From Planctomycetota bacterium (lineage in GTDB: Bacteria > Planctomycetota > Planctomycetia > Pirellulales > Thermoguttaceae): 26,950 bases of DNA. How positions within the stretch are numbered: the stretch's first letter is position 1; every line of letters starts with the position of its first letter. Position numbers and translations under genes: made by a program. Under the pieces are notes generated by a model. It saw only the letters and a program-made list of their open reading frames with translations, was not told the DNA's origin and ran no database searches. Location of the stretch: positions 1 to 26,950 of the forward strand of contig JAMOAF010000405.1 in NCBI GenBank assembly GCA_023621895.1. The letters run 5' to 3'. Below are positions 1 through 7,951 of the stretch, one piece after another.

Positions 1-303
1 GAAGCCGACGGCCGCATGGTCGGCGTGATCGGCGTCCGAGACAACGCGCATATCCACCATCTTTTTGTGGCCGAAGACTTCCAGAGGCGCGGGATCGCCG
101 GGCGGCTGTGGAACGCTGCCAGGCGAGAATGCCTTGGGGCGGGAAATCCCGGCCGTTTCACGGTCTATTCCTCACGTTATGCCCTGGACGTATACCGGAA
201 GCTCGGCTTCACCGAGACCGGACCTGCCGAGACGAAGGACCAGGTGACCGCGACGCCCATGGTATGGGAGAGTCCCGACCCGGTCGCCAAACAGAAACCG
301 TGA
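1..303 (+). CDS. GNAT family N-acetyltransferase, C-terminal part (5' end outside window)
   Basis: The frame is open from the first base and ends at TGA 301-303, so only about the last 100 residues are present. The fragment carries the GNAT core: a hydrophobic strand ending in HHLFVAEDF, then QRRGIAGRL, which fits the acetyl-CoA pyrophosphate-binding motif (R/Q-x-x-G-x-G/A), and a C-terminal YALDVYRKLGF segment typical of the last helix and strand. GNAT enzymes move an acetyl group from acetyl-CoA to an amine; the substrate cannot be told from this part. An ATG at 16 lies inside the fold and is not the true start. The gene stands alone, with 129 bp before the next likely start. The family call is firm; the function is open. 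Confidence 0.85.
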   Translation, partial: EADGRMVGVIGVRDNAHIHHLFVAEDFQRRGIAGRLWNAARRECLGAGNPGRFTVYSSRYALDVYRKLGFTETGPAETKDQVTATPMVWESPDPVAKQKP

Positions 304-432
304 TTACCGGCACCCCCCTCGTGGGAAGGGTTTGTAACCAACCAGGCCGCCCGCGCATCCATCACCGGGGTTGCGCGCTGCGAAGAGTCAACCGGGCGGA
401 TGGACATGGCAAGCCAATTTCGAAGTGCAATC

Positions 433-1575
433 ATGCGAAAGCTCTGGCAGGGGATCAAGCTGGTCCTCGTGCTCGCGGCGATCGGCTTTGGTATCTATTG
501 GTTCCGGTTCTCCCCCCTCCCGGTCACTCCGCACCGGATCGAGAGCGGCCAGGTCGTCGCGGAAGTCATGGGGACCGGTACGCTGGAGGCCCGGGTGAGA
601 GCCACTATCAGCCCGAAGATTTCAGGCCGCATCGAAGAGGTCTTGGCCGACCAGGGCGACCGGGTGACCAAGGGCGACGTGCTCGTCAGGCTGGATGACG
701 ATGAATTGACGCAGCAAGTTGAGATCGCCCAGGCGGCGCTGGCCGCGTCGAAAGCGGCCCTGGAAAGACTCAAGACGGACCGGGGCCGGGCCGTGGCCGT
801 GGCGGAGCAGGCCAAGCGGGACTATCAGCGGACGCAGCAACTGATCGGCCAGGGCGCGATCACCGAATCGGAGCTGGACAAGGCGATCGAATCGGCCGCC
901 GTGGCTGACGCCGGGCTCGCCCGAGCGGATGCCGCGATCGTCGAGGGGGAGCAGCAAATTCTCGCCGCGGAAAAGACGCTCGCCTACCACCAGGCCCGGC
1001 TTGCGGATACCCAGATCACCGCGCCGTTCGACGGCCTGATTGTCCAGCGGCAGCGCGATCCGGGAGACGTGGTGGTGCCCGGCAGCCCGATTCTCCAACT
1101 GGTTTCGCTCGACCAGTTGTGGATTCGCGCGTGGGTCGATGAGACGGAAATGGCGAAGATCGCCATCGATCAGCCGGCCCGGGTGGTGTTCCGGTCGGAG
1201 CCGGACAAGTCCTATCGAGGAGAAGTCGCGCGTCTTGGAAAGGAAGCCGATCGCGAAACCCGGGAGTTCATCGTGGACGTGCACGTCCTGGAACTGCCGA
1301 AAAACTGGGCGGTCGGCCAGCGCGCGGAGGTCTATGTGGAAACCGCACGCCGCGGCGGCGCGACCCTGCTGCCGGCTGCGCTAGTCCGCTGGGTCGACGA
1401 TGCGCCGGGCGTTTTCGTCAGAGTTGGAGATCGCGCCGCCTGGCGGCCTCTCAAGCTGGGGTTGCGAAGTCCCGAAAATATCGAAGTCCTGGAAGGGCTT
1501 CAGCCGGGCGATACGGTCGTTGCACCGCGCGATCCGCGCGGCGGATTGACTCCCGGCGCGAGGATTTCTCGATGA
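433..1575 (+). CDS. Membrane-fusion (HlyD/MacA-like) periplasmic adaptor subunit of an ABC exporter
   Basis: The 380-residue product has one N-terminal membrane anchor (about residues 6-25). A biotinyl/lipoyl-like half-motif with SPKISGRIEEV follows, then a long Ala/Gln/Glu-rich coiled-coil hairpin (about 75-190), and the returning lipoyl half, TQITAPFDGLIVQR, leads into a beta-barrel domain. This is the adaptor that links an inner-membrane ABC pump to the periplasm or an outer-membrane channel. ATG 433 was chosen because it places MRKLW directly before the anchor; ATG 400 and 406 in frame are possible and no Shine-Dalgarno decides between them. Its stop overlaps the permease start (ATGA, 1572-1575), so the two are translationally coupled. 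It is the first gene of a three-gene exporter operon. The substrate is unknown. Confidence 0.9.
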   Translation: MRKLWQGIKLVLVLAAIGFGIYWFRFSPLPVTPHRIESGQVVAEVMGTGTLEARVRATISPKISGRIEEVLADQGDRVTKGDVLVRLDDDELTQQVEIAQAALAASKAALERLKTDRGRAVAVAEQAKRDYQRTQQLIGQGAITESELDKAIESAAVADAGLARADAAIVEGEQQILAAEKTLAYHQARLADTQITAPFDGLIVQRQRDPGDVVVPGSPILQLVSLDQLWIRAWVDETEMAKIAIDQPARVVFRSEPDKSYRGEVARLGKEADRETREFIVDVHVLELPKNWAVGQRAEVYVETARRGGATLLPAALVRWVDDAPGVFVRVGDRAAWRPLKLGLRSPENIEVLEGLQPGDTVVAPRDPRGGLTPGARISR

Positions 1576-2783
1576 ACCTCGCCGCCAAAGACATCCGCCA
1601 CAATCTCGGCCGATTCTCCCTGACCGCCGTCGGCATCGGGTTGCTGCTGATGATCGTGATGGGAATGGGGGGAATCTATCGCGGCCTGATCGAAGACGCC
1701 ACGCTGCTGACCGATCGGATCGGCGCCGACCTGTGGGTCGTGCAGCGCGACACGCGGGGGCCGTTCGCCGAGGTCTCCCGCGTGCCGGCCAACCTGCTCC
1801 ATCGCGTCGCGGCGGTTCCGGGCGTGGCCGGCGCCCGGGAATTCGTCTACCACACGGTCCAGAGGGAGCACGGGGGCGAGCCGCTGCGGATCGCCGTCCT
1901 CGGCCTGAGCTGGCCGGCCGACAAGGGCCAGTGGGTGCCGCTTTTGGCCGGGCGGCCGCTGGCCCAGAACCACTTCGAGATGATCGCCGACAAGACCCTC
2001 GGCCTGCGGCTCGGCGAGCGGGTCCGGCTCGGCAAGGAAACCTACACGGTGGTGGGGATCAGCACGAATATGCTCAGTTCCTCCGGCGACGGCATCGGGC
2101 TCGTCACCGTCGCCGACGCCCAGGCGATCCAGTTCGACGTGCCCGGCGAAGCGGTCCGACTGGAGCGGGAAGCCCGCGCCGCGCGCGGACAGCGAAGCGA
2201 GCTTGGGGCCAGGCAGCCGGCCTTGATCGAACAGGCCTTCCAGCCGGCGGCGTCGATCTCGGCGATCGCCCGGCCGCAGATCAGCGCCGTGATGGTCCGC
2301 GTCGCGCCCGGCGCGCGCGTCGAGGAGGTGGCCGCCACGATTTCGGCGTGGGGAGACGTCTCGGTCCATACTCGCCAGGAGCAGAACGCCCTCCTGCTCA
2401 AGGGGCCGGTGGAGAAAAGCCGGAAGCAGTTGGGCCTGTTCCGCTTCCTCCTGACTGTTATCGCCACCGTCATCATGGCGCTGATCCTTTACACGCTGAC
2501 CCTCGACAAGCTCCACGCGATTGCCCTGCTGAAGCTGATTGGAGCCCCCAATCGAGTGATCCTGGGAATGATCCTCCAGCAGGCCCTGGCCCTCGGCGTC
2601 TTGGGATACGGGATCGCCTATCTGCTCGGCCAGAAGGTGTTTCCCAATTTCCCGCGGCGCGTGATTCTGACCAACGACGACCTGGCCCAATTGGCCCTGA
2701 TCGTCCTGGGCATATCGATTCTGTCGAGCCTCCTGGGAATCTGGCGGGCGATGCGGGTCCAGCCAAACGAGGCCCTTTCCTAG
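1572..2783 (+). CDS. ABC transporter permease, FtsX/MacB/DevC type
   Basis: This 403-residue protein has one membrane helix near the N-terminus (about 15-37), a large periplasmic domain of the MacB_PCD type (about 40-280), and three C-terminal helices starting at LGLFRFLLTVIATVIMALI. That four-helix layout defines the FtsX-like permeases. The loop with ALLKLIGAPNRVI between the second and third helices is the usual contact with the ATPase. The gene overlaps the adaptor gene upstream by 4 bp and ends 11 bp before the ATPase start, so it is clearly in the operon. The order adaptor-permease-ATPase and the short permease recall DevBCA-type exporters, which export envelope glycolipids in cyanobacteria; a shared substrate is inference only. 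Confidence 0.92.
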   Translation: MNLAAKDIRHNLGRFSLTAVGIGLLLMIVMGMGGIYRGLIEDATLLTDRIGADLWVVQRDTRGPFAEVSRVPANLLHRVAAVPGVAGAREFVYHTVQREHGGEPLRIAVLGLSWPADKGQWVPLLAGRPLAQNHFEMIADKTLGLRLGERVRLGKETYTVVGISTNMLSSSGDGIGLVTVADAQAIQFDVPGEAVRLEREARAARGQRSELGARQPALIEQAFQPAASISAIARPQISAVMVRVAPGARVEEVAATISAWGDVSVHTRQEQNALLLKGPVEKSRKQLGLFRFLLTVIATVIMALILYTLTLDKLHAIALLKLIGAPNRVILGMILQQALALGVLGYGIAYLLGQKVFPNFPRRVILTNDDLAQLALIVLGISILSSLLGIWRAMRVQPNEALS

Positions 2784-2794
2784 AGAACCGGCCG

Positions 2795-3496
2795 ATGACC
2801 GACGCTTTCGCCATCCAAACCGAAAAACTGACCAAGATCTACGGCAGCGGCAACACCGAGGTGGTCGCCATGCGCGACGCCTCGATCACCGTTCGCCGCG
2901 GCGAGGTCGTCGCCCTGTTGGGCCCGAGCGGCGCGGGAAAATCGACCTTTCTGACTTCCGTCGGGCTGATCACCCCGCTGACCTCCGGGCGCGTGGCGAT
3001 CGGCGGCAAATTGATCCTCGACGGCCCCTATCCCCGCGCCAACCTCCAAGCGTTCCGCCGCAAGCACATCGGCTACGTGTTCCAAAAGTCGAATCTGATC
3101 CCCTTCTTGACGGCGTGCGAAAATGTCCAGATCGCCCTCCAACTCAGCGGCCACGGCCCCCGCGCCGCCCGCCGCCGAGCGCTCAGCCTGCTCGACTACC
3201 TCGGCGTCGCCGAGCGCGAGCGCAACCTGCCGTCGATGCTCTCCGGAGGCCAGCAGCAGCGCGTGGCCGTCGCCCGTGCGCTGGCCAATCAGCCCAGCGT
3301 GCTCCTGGCCGACGAGCCGACCGCGGCGCTCGACAGCCATCGCGGGCGGCAGGTGATGGAACTGTTCGCCAAGGTCGCTCACGAGCACGGCACCGGGGTC
3401 ATCGTGGTCACGCACGACCACCGCGCCCTTGACGTCTTCGACACGATCTACGAAATGGAAGACGGCATCATCCGGCGGGCGCCTCCAAGCCCCTGA
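2795..3496 (+). CDS. ABC transporter ATP-binding protein (MacB/LolD/DevA type)
   Basis: The protein has 233 residues, normal for a stand-alone exporter ATPase of the LolD/DevA group. Seen motifs: Walker A GPSGAGKST at 43-51, a Q-loop in GYVFQKSNLIP, the signature LSGGQQQRVAVARAL, Walker B VLLADEPTAALD, and the switch histidine in VVTHDH. It powers the permease encoded directly upstream. ATG 2795 was chosen because the ATPase fold starts there (TDAFAIQTEKLTKIYG); the reading frame is open much further upstream, but that part only shadows the permease gene. No outer-membrane channel gene follows, so the exporter must use one encoded elsewhere or act without one. Confidence 0.95.
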   Translation: MTDAFAIQTEKLTKIYGSGNTEVVAMRDASITVRRGEVVALLGPSGAGKSTFLTSVGLITPLTSGRVAIGGKLILDGPYPRANLQAFRRKHIGYVFQKSNLIPFLTACENVQIALQLSGHGPRAARRRALSLLDYLGVAERERNLPSMLSGGQQQRVAVARALANQPSVLLADEPTAALDSHRGRQVMELFAKVAHEHGTGVIVVTHDHRALDVFDTIYEMEDGIIRRAPPSP

Positions 3497-3700
3497 CACC
3501 AAGCGAGCGGGCCTCGCCGAATCCCGCCATTTTCCCATGCCGCCACCCCCCTATTCGCGTGATGACCTTGCCACCCTGGCGGCGGGCAGCCATCTGAATC
3601 GCGCGCACGACTGCGGCTGGCCGCAGCCGGTGGGCTGAAAAACGGGCCATCTCCCCCCCAAAAGATGCATTTCTTGGTTCATCCAAACAGCACCTGTGGG
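3497..3700. other. Intergenic stretch after the ABC exporter operon
   Basis: No supported gene. At 3611-3626 a 6-bp perfect stem (CTGCGG / CCGCAG) with a 4-nt loop lies 115 bp after the ATPase stop. It could end or protect the operon transcript, but no T-run follows, so it is not called as a terminator. Short open frames here lack a ribosome-binding site and do not look like proteins. Confidence 0.4.
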
Positions 3701-3729
3701 CAGACAGAAGCCGGTGCGCAAACTATAAT
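3701..3729 (+). promoter_or_regulatory. Predicted sigma-70-type promoter of ktrB-ktrA
   Basis: A perfect -10 hexamer TATAAT (3724-3729) is preceded at 17 bp by CAGACA (3701-3706), which matches four of six -35 consensus bases. Transcription would start near 3736, giving a 5' leader of about 268 nt before the ktrB start at 4004. Only the hexamers are seen; promoter activity is inferred. Confidence 0.6.
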
Positions 3730-3735
3730 CACCCG

Positions 3736-4003
3736 TTCATCTACAAATTGTTCCCTTGCGGATCGTGTGATCGATCACTGGGGCAGTCGCAACTGCGGCG
3801 GCGAAGGCTGTCGCCCACGGGTGAAAGGAAGCCTCCTCGCCGGCAGGATGGGACGGCGCCCTTCGGGCCCTGCCCGCGCGGCGTGAACGAATACGGGACC
3901 GTGGTTCCGGTGCTCCCCATGAACAGGTCCTGTCATTTGCCTTGGCTGCCGATCGGGATGATGTGTGGCGGCTGAAAGGCCCGGTTTCGGACGTCTCTTG
4001 CCC
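3736..4003 (+). promoter_or_regulatory. Long structured 5' leader of ktrB (candidate cis-regulatory RNA)
   Basis: The stretch between the predicted start site and ktrB has no convincing gene but is rich in foldable elements. There is a perfect 12-bp palindrome GTGATCGATCAC at 3767-3778. A stem-loop at 3799-3842 pairs CGGCGA with TCGCCG and AGGC with GCCT across a 2-nt bulge. A second at 3843-3873 pairs GCAGG with CCTGC and holds an inner GCCC-TTC-GGGC. A possible third at 3895-3917 pairs GGGACC with GG-TCCC across a 3-nt bulge. KtrAB genes in several phyla sit behind c-di-AMP (ydaO-type) riboswitches, but I do not find the conserved ydaO core here, so the class is unassigned. Confidence 0.4.
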
Positions 4004-5374
4004 ATGTTTCAAATTTCCGGTTCGGTGCAGAAATACCCGGCGCGCGTGTCGGTGTTCGCTTACGCCGTACTGATTTTGGCGGGCGCGATCCTGCTCGTGC
4101 TGCCGTTTTCCGACGGGTTGGAGAAGGCCCCGGTCAGTTGGCTCGATGCGCTCTTCACGTCGACCAGCGCCACCTGCGTCACGGGGCTCTCGGTTCGCTC
4201 CACCGAGCACGCGTTCTCTTTTTGGGGTCAGTTGGTGATCCTCGGCCTGATCCAGATTGGCGGCGTGGGTATCATGACGCTCACGACGTTCGTCGTGTTC
4301 CAATTCGGGCGGCAGGCCTCGTTGCGGTCTCGGATCGTGCTTTCAGAGAGTCTGGGGGCCGACCCAGGGGCCGATTTTCGTTGGATTCTTCGCAACGTCC
4401 TGTTGTTCACCGCGATTGCCGAATCGCTCGGCGCCCTGGCGCTTTCGGTCAGGAACCTCTTCGACCAGCCTCCGCTGGAAGCGGTCTGGTACGGCATCTT
4501 CCACGCGATCTCGGCCTTCTGCAACGCGGGATTTGCCCTGCACGACGACAACCTCACGCGGTACCAGGGCGATCCGCTCGTCAACCTGACGATCACCGGG
4601 CTGATCATTTTCGGCGGACTGGGATTTCCCGTGGTTCTGGACATCAGGAGGAACTGGCACGGAACCTGGCGGCAGAGTTGGGACCGCTGGCTTGTGCACA
4701 CGAAGCTGATGCTGATCGGAACAGCGGCGCTCGTCTTCGGAGGAACCCTGCTGCTTTCGATCCTGGAGTGGGACGGCGTCCTCAAGAACATGCCGATCTG
4801 GCAGCGGCCGATGGTCGCCTTCTTCCACAGCGTCTCGGCGCGGACGGCCGGGTTCAACACGGTGGATCTGGCCGCGATGGCCAACGCCAGCCTGTTCCTC
4901 TTGATCTTGCTGATGCTCGTCGGCGCCGGCGCGTGCTCCACCGCGGGAGGCTTCAAGGTATCGACGATGATGGTGCTCATCTGCCAGGCGCGGGCGGTGT
5001 TCGCCGGCGAGCGGCGGCTGCACCTCTTCCGCCGCACGATTTCCCCGGAAATTGTGCAGCGAGCCACGGTGACGGCGATGCTCTACGTGATCATGGTGTT
5101 TGCGGGTCTGACCGTCCTCTTGGTGGCCGAACAGACGCAGGCGCCCCACCCGCACGACGGCTTTCTCGACGCATTCTTCGAGGCAACCTCCGCGCTGGGG
5201 ACGGTCGGGCTGAGCACGGGAATTACGCCCTATTTGTCGGCCGGTGGGCGGCTGATCGTGATCCTCTTGATGTTCGTCGGGCGGCTGGGCCCGATTTCCG
5301 TGTTCGCCGCCTTGTCGCGGAGCGAGCAGGAAGACCGGATCGAGTTTCCAAGCGAGTCCGTATTGATCGGTTGA
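4004..5374 (+). CDS. ktrB: KtrB/TrkH-family K+ uptake channel subunit
   Basis: This 456-residue inner-membrane protein has the four-fold M1-P-M2 layout of the SKT superfamily. Selectivity-filter segments can be seen in order: TCVTGLSVRS with Gly61, FCNAGFAL with Gly176, RTAGFNTV with Gly283, and GTVGLSTG around Gly399-402. One simple glycine-bearing loop per repeat is typical of KtrB, and the length fits KtrB rather than the longer TrkH. It forms the pore for K+ (often Na+-coupled) entry and is gated by KtrA. ATG 4004 is preferred over the in-frame GTG 3965 because MFQISGSVQKYPARV is a usual cytoplasmic lead-in to the first helix. The ktrA gene starts 4 bp after the stop, so the two are co-expressed. 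Confidence 0.93.
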   Translation: MFQISGSVQKYPARVSVFAYAVLILAGAILLVLPFSDGLEKAPVSWLDALFTSTSATCVTGLSVRSTEHAFSFWGQLVILGLIQIGGVGIMTLTTFVVFQFGRQASLRSRIVLSESLGADPGADFRWILRNVLLFTAIAESLGALALSVRNLFDQPPLEAVWYGIFHAISAFCNAGFALHDDNLTRYQGDPLVNLTITGLIIFGGLGFPVVLDIRRNWHGTWRQSWDRWLVHTKLMLIGTAALVFGGTLLLSILEWDGVLKNMPIWQRPMVAFFHSVSARTAGFNTVDLAAMANASLFLLILLMLVGAGACSTAGGFKVSTMMVLICQARAVFAGERRLHLFRRTISPEIVQRATVTAMLYVIMVFAGLTVLLVAEQTQAPHPHDGFLDAFFEATSALGTVGLSTGITPYLSAGGRLIVILLMFVGRLGPISVFAALSRSEQEDRIEFPSESVLIG

Positions 5375-5378
5375 TGCG

Positions 5379-6044
5379 ATGGCGGAAATCAAGCACTTTG
5401 TCGTGATCGGTCTGGGCACTTTCGGCACGGCCATGGCCCGGCAACTGGCCAAAAACCGCTGCCGCGTGACCGGATTGGACGCGGAGCGGGAGCGGGTCGA
5501 AGCGCTGAAAGGCTGCCTCTACGAGGCGATCATCGGCGACGCGCGGGATCGCGAAGCCCTCAAGCACCTCCCGCTGGCCGAGGCCAACGCGGTTGTGATC
5601 GGACTGGGTGAAGACATCACCCAATCGATCCTCGCCGCCTTGCACGTCAAGGAGCTTGGAGCGCGGCGCGTGATCGCCAAGGGAGTCACCGACGACCACG
5701 GCAAGATTCTCCGCGCGCTGGGCGTCGAACGGGTCGTCTTCCCCGAGCGCGAACTGGCCGAAGAGTTGGCCGACCGCCTCACCTGGCCCAACGTGCTCGA
5801 CTACCTGCCGATCGATCCCGAGTATAGCCTGGCGGAGATCAGCGTGCCCGACAGCTTTGGAGGAAAGACCCTGGAGCAACTCAGCCTGCGGCGGGAGCTG
5901 GGAATTCTCGTCGTCGGGGTCAAGGACGCGATGACCGGCGAGCTGCACATGCTGCCGGACGCGCAGTTCTGCCTCCAGCCCGACCAGATGCTCCTGGTAT
6001 TGGGAAAGCAGCCGAACCTGGATCGGCTCCGCGAGTTGCGATAG
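5379..6044 (+). CDS. ktrA: KtrA-type regulatory subunit of the K+ uptake system (RCK domain)
   Basis: The protein has 221 residues, the standard KtrA length. The N-terminal Rossmann (RCK_N) domain carries GLGTFG with Gly11, Gly13 and Gly16 and the acidic Asp34 after the second strand, which binds the ribose of ATP/ADP or NAD(H). The second half (about 135-221) is the RCK_C domain, the place where c-di-AMP binds in KtrA proteins studied elsewhere. It assembles as a ring on the cytoplasmic face of KtrB and controls its opening. Its start is 4 bp after the ktrB stop. Whether this RCK_C binds c-di-AMP cannot be judged from sequence alone. Confidence 0.95.
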   Translation: MAEIKHFVVIGLGTFGTAMARQLAKNRCRVTGLDAERERVEALKGCLYEAIIGDARDREALKHLPLAEANAVVIGLGEDITQSILAALHVKELGARRVIAKGVTDDHGKILRALGVERVVFPERELAEELADRLTWPNVLDYLPIDPEYSLAEISVPDSFGGKTLEQLSLRRELGILVVGVKDAMTGELHMLPDAQFCLQPDQMLLVLGKQPNLDRLRELR

Positions 6045-6156
6045 GCCCAGCCGTGACGTCCGGCTCGTTGACAAGCCAGAGCCGCCCAAGCGGGACCACG
6101 ACCGGGTCTTCGAAGACGTTGAGGCCTGCGATCCCGAGATCGCCGCGGTGCTGGCC

Positions 6157-6198
6157 CTGTAGCCTGTAATCTGTAATCTGCAATCTGTAGCCCGCAAC
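6157..6198. repeat. Heptamer tandem repeat, consensus CTGTAAT, six units
   Basis: Six consecutive 7-nt units are read: CTGTAGC, CTGTAAT, CTGTAAT, CTGCAAT, CTGTAGC and CCGCAAC. The array lies in the 199-bp gap between ktrA and the ABC permease gene. In other frames it gives peptide strings such as LQITDYRLQ, which are artefacts and not genes. A 7-nt period is not codon-compatible and is typical of intergenic short tandem repeats. Its role is unknown. Confidence 0.8.
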
Positions 6199-6243
6199 CT
6201 GGCGGCCGATCGCTGACTGACTGGCGGCTGATAGCTCCTCCCG

Positions 6244-7887
6244 ATGCGTCTCTTAAACCAAACAACGCGGTTCTCGTCGAGCGCCGGCCGGTGGGCGTGG
6301 CTGGTCGCCGCGGCGATCGTCCTGGCGGCGCTGGCGGCGGCGGACGGCCGGATTCGCTCGCTGGTTGGAAATACGGCCTTGCTTGTATTGGGCGCCTGGC
6401 TGGTGAGTCTTCCGCTGGGGACCTTGGCGGCGATCCTATTTGCGCGGACCGATCTCGGCGCGCGGCGCGCGGCGGCGGCGCTCTTGGGCGGGATTCTGTT
6501 CGTCCCGCTTTACCTTCATGCGGCCGCTTGGGAGGCTGGTTTCGGGCTGCAAGGTTGGGCAACGCTCGCCTTGGGGCGCGGCGCCTGGCTGGAGGGCTTT
6601 TCGGCGGCGGCCTGGATTCACGGGGTCGCTTCCGTGCCTTGGGTTGCGCTGATTGTCGGCACCGGGCTGCGGCTGGTCGAGCCGGAATTGGAGGAACAGG
6701 CCCTGCTCGACGGCGCGCCGCGCGACGTGCTCGTCCGAGTGACGCTGCCGGCCAGTCTCGGCGCGGTCGGCGTGGCGGCGCTGTGGGTGGCGGTGACAAC
6801 CTCGTCGGAGATCGCCGTGACCGACCTGTTCGGCGTGCGGACGTTTGCCGAGGAGATCTATACCCAGACGGCGATCGGGCCGCAGGAGGTCAACGGGGCG
6901 CTGGTCGGCCCGCCGGGATTTCTGCCGACGCTGCTCGTGACGGCGCTTGCAGTCCTAGGGGGACTGGTGATCCTGCTGGCAATCACCTCGGCGGGCCGCC
7001 CGCAGACGCTCCGCGGCCCGTTTCTCTACCCGCTCGGCCGCTGGGGTCCCGTCGCCAGCGGAATTGTGGCCCTGGCGGTCCTGTTGGTCGTGGGGATTCC
7101 CGCGATCAACTTGGTTTCCAAGGCCGGGATCGTCGTCAACCAGACTGCCGCGGGGCGGGTGCGGACCTGGTCGCTGGAGAAGTGCGTGCTGGTCGTTGGC
7201 GGCGCCCCGTGGCGCTATCGCCAGGAGTTCGGCTGGACGATCATGATCGGCTCGCTGGCTGCCACCGCGGCGGTGCTTGCGGGCACGATCCTGGCCTGGA
7301 TCGCGCGATTCGAGGGGATCGGGAGAAAGCTGGTTTGGACCCTGGTGGCCGCGGGATTGGCCGCGCCGGGGCCGGCGATCGGGCTGGCGGTGATCTGGCT
7401 GTTGAACCGCCCCGGGGCGCCCCTGCTGATCTTCCTGTACGACCAGTCGATTCTCGCCCCCTTGGCGGCGCAGACGATTCGAGCCCTGCCGCCCGCGGTG
7501 CTGGTCATGTGGTTCGCCTTTCAGAGCATTCCCCGCTCGGTGATCGACGCGGCGCTCGTCGATGGGGCCGGATCGTGGGGCGTGCTGTGGAGGGTCGCAC
7601 TCCCCTGGAAGCGTTCGGCGACGATCGCGGCCTGGCTGCTGGCGGCGGTTGTGGCGATCGGCGATCTGTCGGCGAGCATCCTCACGGTCCCGCCGGGGGT
7701 GCCCCTCCTGCCTGTGCGAATTTTCACCCTATTGCACTACGGCGTGGAGGACCAGGTGGCGGGAATCTGCCTGGCGCTTTCGGCGGGTTTCGCCGCATCG
7801 GGATGGCTCGTGGCGCTGGCGCTGGCGGCGGTCGTTGGACGCGTGGGCGCCGGCCGCGCCGAGGGTCGAAGCGGCGCGCCGCGGTGA
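6244..7887 (+). CDS. ABC transporter permease with two fused membrane domains (FbpB/ThiP-like)
   Basis: This 547-residue integral membrane protein (about 12 helices) contains two binding-protein-dependent permease domains in one chain, as in iron(III), thiamine and spermidine/putrescine-type importers. Each half has an EAA coupling loop for the ATPase: EQALLDGAPRDVLVRVTLP in the first half and IDAALVDGAGSWGVLWRVALP in the second. The partners expected for an importer, a solute-binding protein and an ATPase, are not next to it: ktrA lies upstream and a DUF1570 gene downstream. The ATPase at 2795 belongs to the exporter family and is not a natural partner. ATG 6244 has no clear ribosome-binding site. 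Substrate unknown; Fe(III) is the commonest for the family. Confidence 0.9.
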   Translation: MRLLNQTTRFSSSAGRWAWLVAAAIVLAALAAADGRIRSLVGNTALLVLGAWLVSLPLGTLAAILFARTDLGARRAAAALLGGILFVPLYLHAAAWEAGFGLQGWATLALGRGAWLEGFSAAAWIHGVASVPWVALIVGTGLRLVEPELEEQALLDGAPRDVLVRVTLPASLGAVGVAALWVAVTTSSEIAVTDLFGVRTFAEEIYTQTAIGPQEVNGALVGPPGFLPTLLVTALAVLGGLVILLAITSAGRPQTLRGPFLYPLGRWGPVASGIVALAVLLVVGIPAINLVSKAGIVVNQTAAGRVRTWSLEKCVLVVGGAPWRYRQEFGWTIMIGSLAATAAVLAGTILAWIARFEGIGRKLVWTLVAAGLAAPGPAIGLAVIWLLNRPGAPLLIFLYDQSILAPLAAQTIRALPPAVLVMWFAFQSIPRSVIDAALVDGAGSWGVLWRVALPWKRSATIAAWLLAAVVAIGDLSASILTVPPGVPLLPVRIFTLLHYGVEDQVAGICLALSAGFAASGWLVALALAAVVGRVGAGRAEGRSGAPR

Positions 7888-7889
7888 AG

Positions 7890-7895
7890 TATAAT
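7890..7895 (+). promoter_or_regulatory. Possible -10 element for the DUF1570 gene
   Basis: A perfect TATAAT begins 3 bp after the permease stop codon and 57 bp before the preferred start of the next gene. No good -35 hexamer is present 16-18 bp upstream (CGAAGC at 17 bp), so this is a weak call. If active, the DUF1570 gene would be transcribed separately from the permease. Confidence 0.35.
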
Positions 7896-7951
7896 GAACG
7901 CCAGTGGAAGAGCGATCACTTCAACCAGGCCCAGTTGCAGGCGAGAGCGAG

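Noticed and set aside
1500..2690. Minus-strand 396-codon frame over the ABC permease gene
   Set aside because: It is a shadow frame in GC-rich DNA; the plus-strand permease has clear family features.
3736..4003. ydaO-type c-di-AMP riboswitch before ktrB
   Set aside because: The conserved ydaO core was not found by eye. Only an unclassified structured leader is claimed.
6045..6162. Short open frame RDVRLVDKPEPPKRDHDR ending at TAG 6160-6162
   Set aside because: Codon use looks gene-like, but there is no start codon in frame and no ribosome-binding site. It may be a decayed gene end; not supported as a gene.
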